The notes under the pieces are model-generated. The model saw only the letters and a list, made by a program, of their open reading frames with translations. It did no database searches and had not been told where the DNA came from. A stretch of 15,691 nucleotides of DNA, taken from NCBI GenBank assembly GCA_027343965.1, contig DAHWJX010000012.1, forward strand, positions 1 through 15,691. The letters run 5' to 3'. Of this stretch, positions 15,019-15,691 are shown piece after piece. The first letter of the stretch is position 1. Every line of letters begins with the position of its first letter. A program made the translations under genes and the position numbers. Origin of the DNA: JAKACU01 sp021821185. Its GTDB lineage: Bacteria > Bacillota > Bacilli > Alicyclobacillales > SLC66.

Positions 15019-15191
15019 GAAGTGTTTTTTACAAGTTCATGTATTTATAGCCCAAAAACCGAATAATTATGCAGTTTTGGGCATGTAGCGATCACAGTAC
15101 CCAAAATCAACTCAGAACTCAACCCCAGCCTGGCACGGGGGCATTTCGTCAGCACCACTGTGCCATCTCCCTAATGACTTGTAAAAACTTC
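15019..15191. repeat. Inverted-repeat-bounded structured element (MITE-like or ncRNA-like)
   Basis: Imperfect inverted ends, 15019-15040 and 15174-15191, share GAAGT, TTTTTACAAGT and CAT, differing by small insertions in the left arm. Between them are a hairpin GCCCAAAAAC (15050-15059) with GTTTTGGGC (15073-15081), a rival partner for the latter, CCCAAAA (15100-15106), and a TGGCAC (15131-15136)/GTGCCA (15160-15165) stem. No reading frame is convincing. Beside the transposase relic it may be an IS end or a non-autonomous derivative; a structured RNA is the alternative. The other gene-free stretch, 14966-15018, shows nothing I can name. Confidence 0.45.
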
Positions 15192-15210
15192 TTTTCATGA
15201 GGAATGGGAT

Positions 15211-15250
15211 GGATGAAAATGACTTTTTTTATACGCCGACTTGTGTGTCA
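15211..15250. repeat. Copy 2 of the 39-bp repeat; overlaps the 3' end of the MFS gene
   Basis: Matches copy 1 (11418-11456) in the same orientation: GGATGAAAATG exact, then TTTTTT-ATACGCC exact, then TGTCA, with scattered substitutions and one extra T. Its right half encodes the last residues and the stop of the MFS transporter; its left half is downstream sequence. Confidence 0.6.
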
Positions 15251-15691
15251 GTTATAGATACAGGCTTACTCGCTGCTTTTTTACGAAGTAAGAACGCAAA
15301 AGATATGAGGGCAAGACCGCTACAAACGATAAAAACAGCACGAAAGTTGAAAAGTTCTGCGATAAATCCGCCCATAATGCTTCCGAGCAAGGACCCGATA
15401 TTGCCGGTATTACTAAATAATGTGGTAGCAGTACCTGGGGCCTCAGGTAGAAACTCCTGAAAATAACTCATTCCCACGCTGACAAGCATTGATATAAAGG
15501 TAGCACAAGAAATTTGCAACACGAGCACTTCCCAAGCCTGGTTTGCAAACGAAATCCCTGCATAGTAGATGGCACCAGATAAGCAACCCATCAACAAAAA
15601 CAGACGTTTTCCGAGACGTTCGGCAACCGCGCCAAGACCAATGATGATTGGAATTTCAAGCGCTGCGCTTGAGCTAACGACAAAACCCACC
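15229..15691 (-). CDS. MFS transporter, sugar-efflux (SetA-like) type, C-terminal part only
   Basis: The frame is open to the right edge, so only the last 153 or so residues are seen; the GTG at the edge is unlikely to be the real start. The visible part has about five hydrophobic helices and the inter-helix motif GAVAERLGKRLF (a variant of the MFS GxxxDRxGRR loop). The segment YFQEFLPEAPGTATTLFSNT resembles the C-terminal half of the SET sugar-efflux family as I remember it (E. coli SetA/SetB: YFQDxxPGRxGxATTLF). Such proteins export sugars or related compounds using the proton gradient. The tail RKKAASKPVSITDTQVGV is hydrophilic. No terminator with a T run is visible after the stop. MFS membership is firm, the SetA-like subgroup fairly likely, the substrate unknown. 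Confidence 0.82.
   Translation of the reverse strand, partial: VGFVVSSSAALEIPIIIGLGAVAERLGKRLFLLMGCLSGAIYYAGISFANQAWEVLVLQISCATFISMLVSVGMSYFQEFLPEAPGTATTLFSNTGNIGSLLGSIMGGFIAELFNFRAVFIVCSGLALISFAFLLRKKAASKPVSITDTQVGV

Noticed and set aside
15197..15460. An 87-codon plus-strand frame starting near a GAGGAA
   Set aside because: Mostly antisense to the MFS gene. Its first residues resemble a frame at the other copy of the 39-bp repeat only because the DNA is repeated.
1..15691. CRISPR arrays, tRNA or rRNA genes, prophage genes
   Set aside because: No regularly spaced repeats, no tRNA/rRNA-like sequence and no phage structural or integrase gene were seen anywhere in the window.

Overview
The window looks like chromosomal DNA of a moderately low-GC Bacillota (Firmicutes) bacterium, possibly an acidophile of the Alicyclobacillaceae type. 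This is inferred from: Shine-Dalgarno sites close to AAAGGAGG before nearly every gene, frequent TTG/GTG starts, HtpG and cold-shock proteins close to the Bacillus forms, a perfect CIRCE operator, Bacillus-type intrinsic terminators, and a secreted S53 (sedolisin/kumamolisin) protease, a family common in acid-loving Bacillota. No marker fixes the genus.

Layout. (1) 1-2100: the 3' part of a plus-strand aldo/keto reductase converges, through a shared hairpin terminator, on a minus-strand EamA-family transporter; upstream of that lies a cold-shock protein gene with its own sigma-A promoter, a leader of about 140 nt and a terminator. (2) 2098-7547: a minus-strand run htpG > tandem ThyX-like protein > aldo/keto reductase > aldo/keto reductase, headed by a sigma-A-like promoter and a perfect CIRCE. 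(3) 7576-11374: a secreted S53 protease with a long inverted repeat over its ribosome binding site, and a FAD oxidoreductase carrying a C-terminal Rieske domain, both minus strand. (4) 11468-14688: a secreted protein with an internal repeat (minus) lies back-to-back with an OmpR-type response regulator and a histidine kinase (plus). The kinase has no ATG, GTG or TTG start before the middle of its first membrane helix and probably starts at ATT. (5) 14689-15228: a gene-poor stretch with a decayed transposase relic and an inverted-repeat-bounded structured element. (6) The 3' end of a minus-strand SetA-like MFS transporter.

How the parts may work together. The htpG-ThyX-like pair is 12 bp apart and probably makes one heat-shock (HrcA) transcript. 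The two reductases overlap by 14 bp and are probably translationally coupled. The two-component system and the divergent secreted protein share a control region with a direct/inverted TTGAC repeat that could be an OmpR-family operator. The strongest unusual points are the CIRCE on htpG, the split active-site motif of the tandem ThyX-like protein, the probable ATT start of the kinase, the Shine-Dalgarno-trapping repeat before the protease, a 39-bp repeat found twice, and the structured element at 15019-15191.
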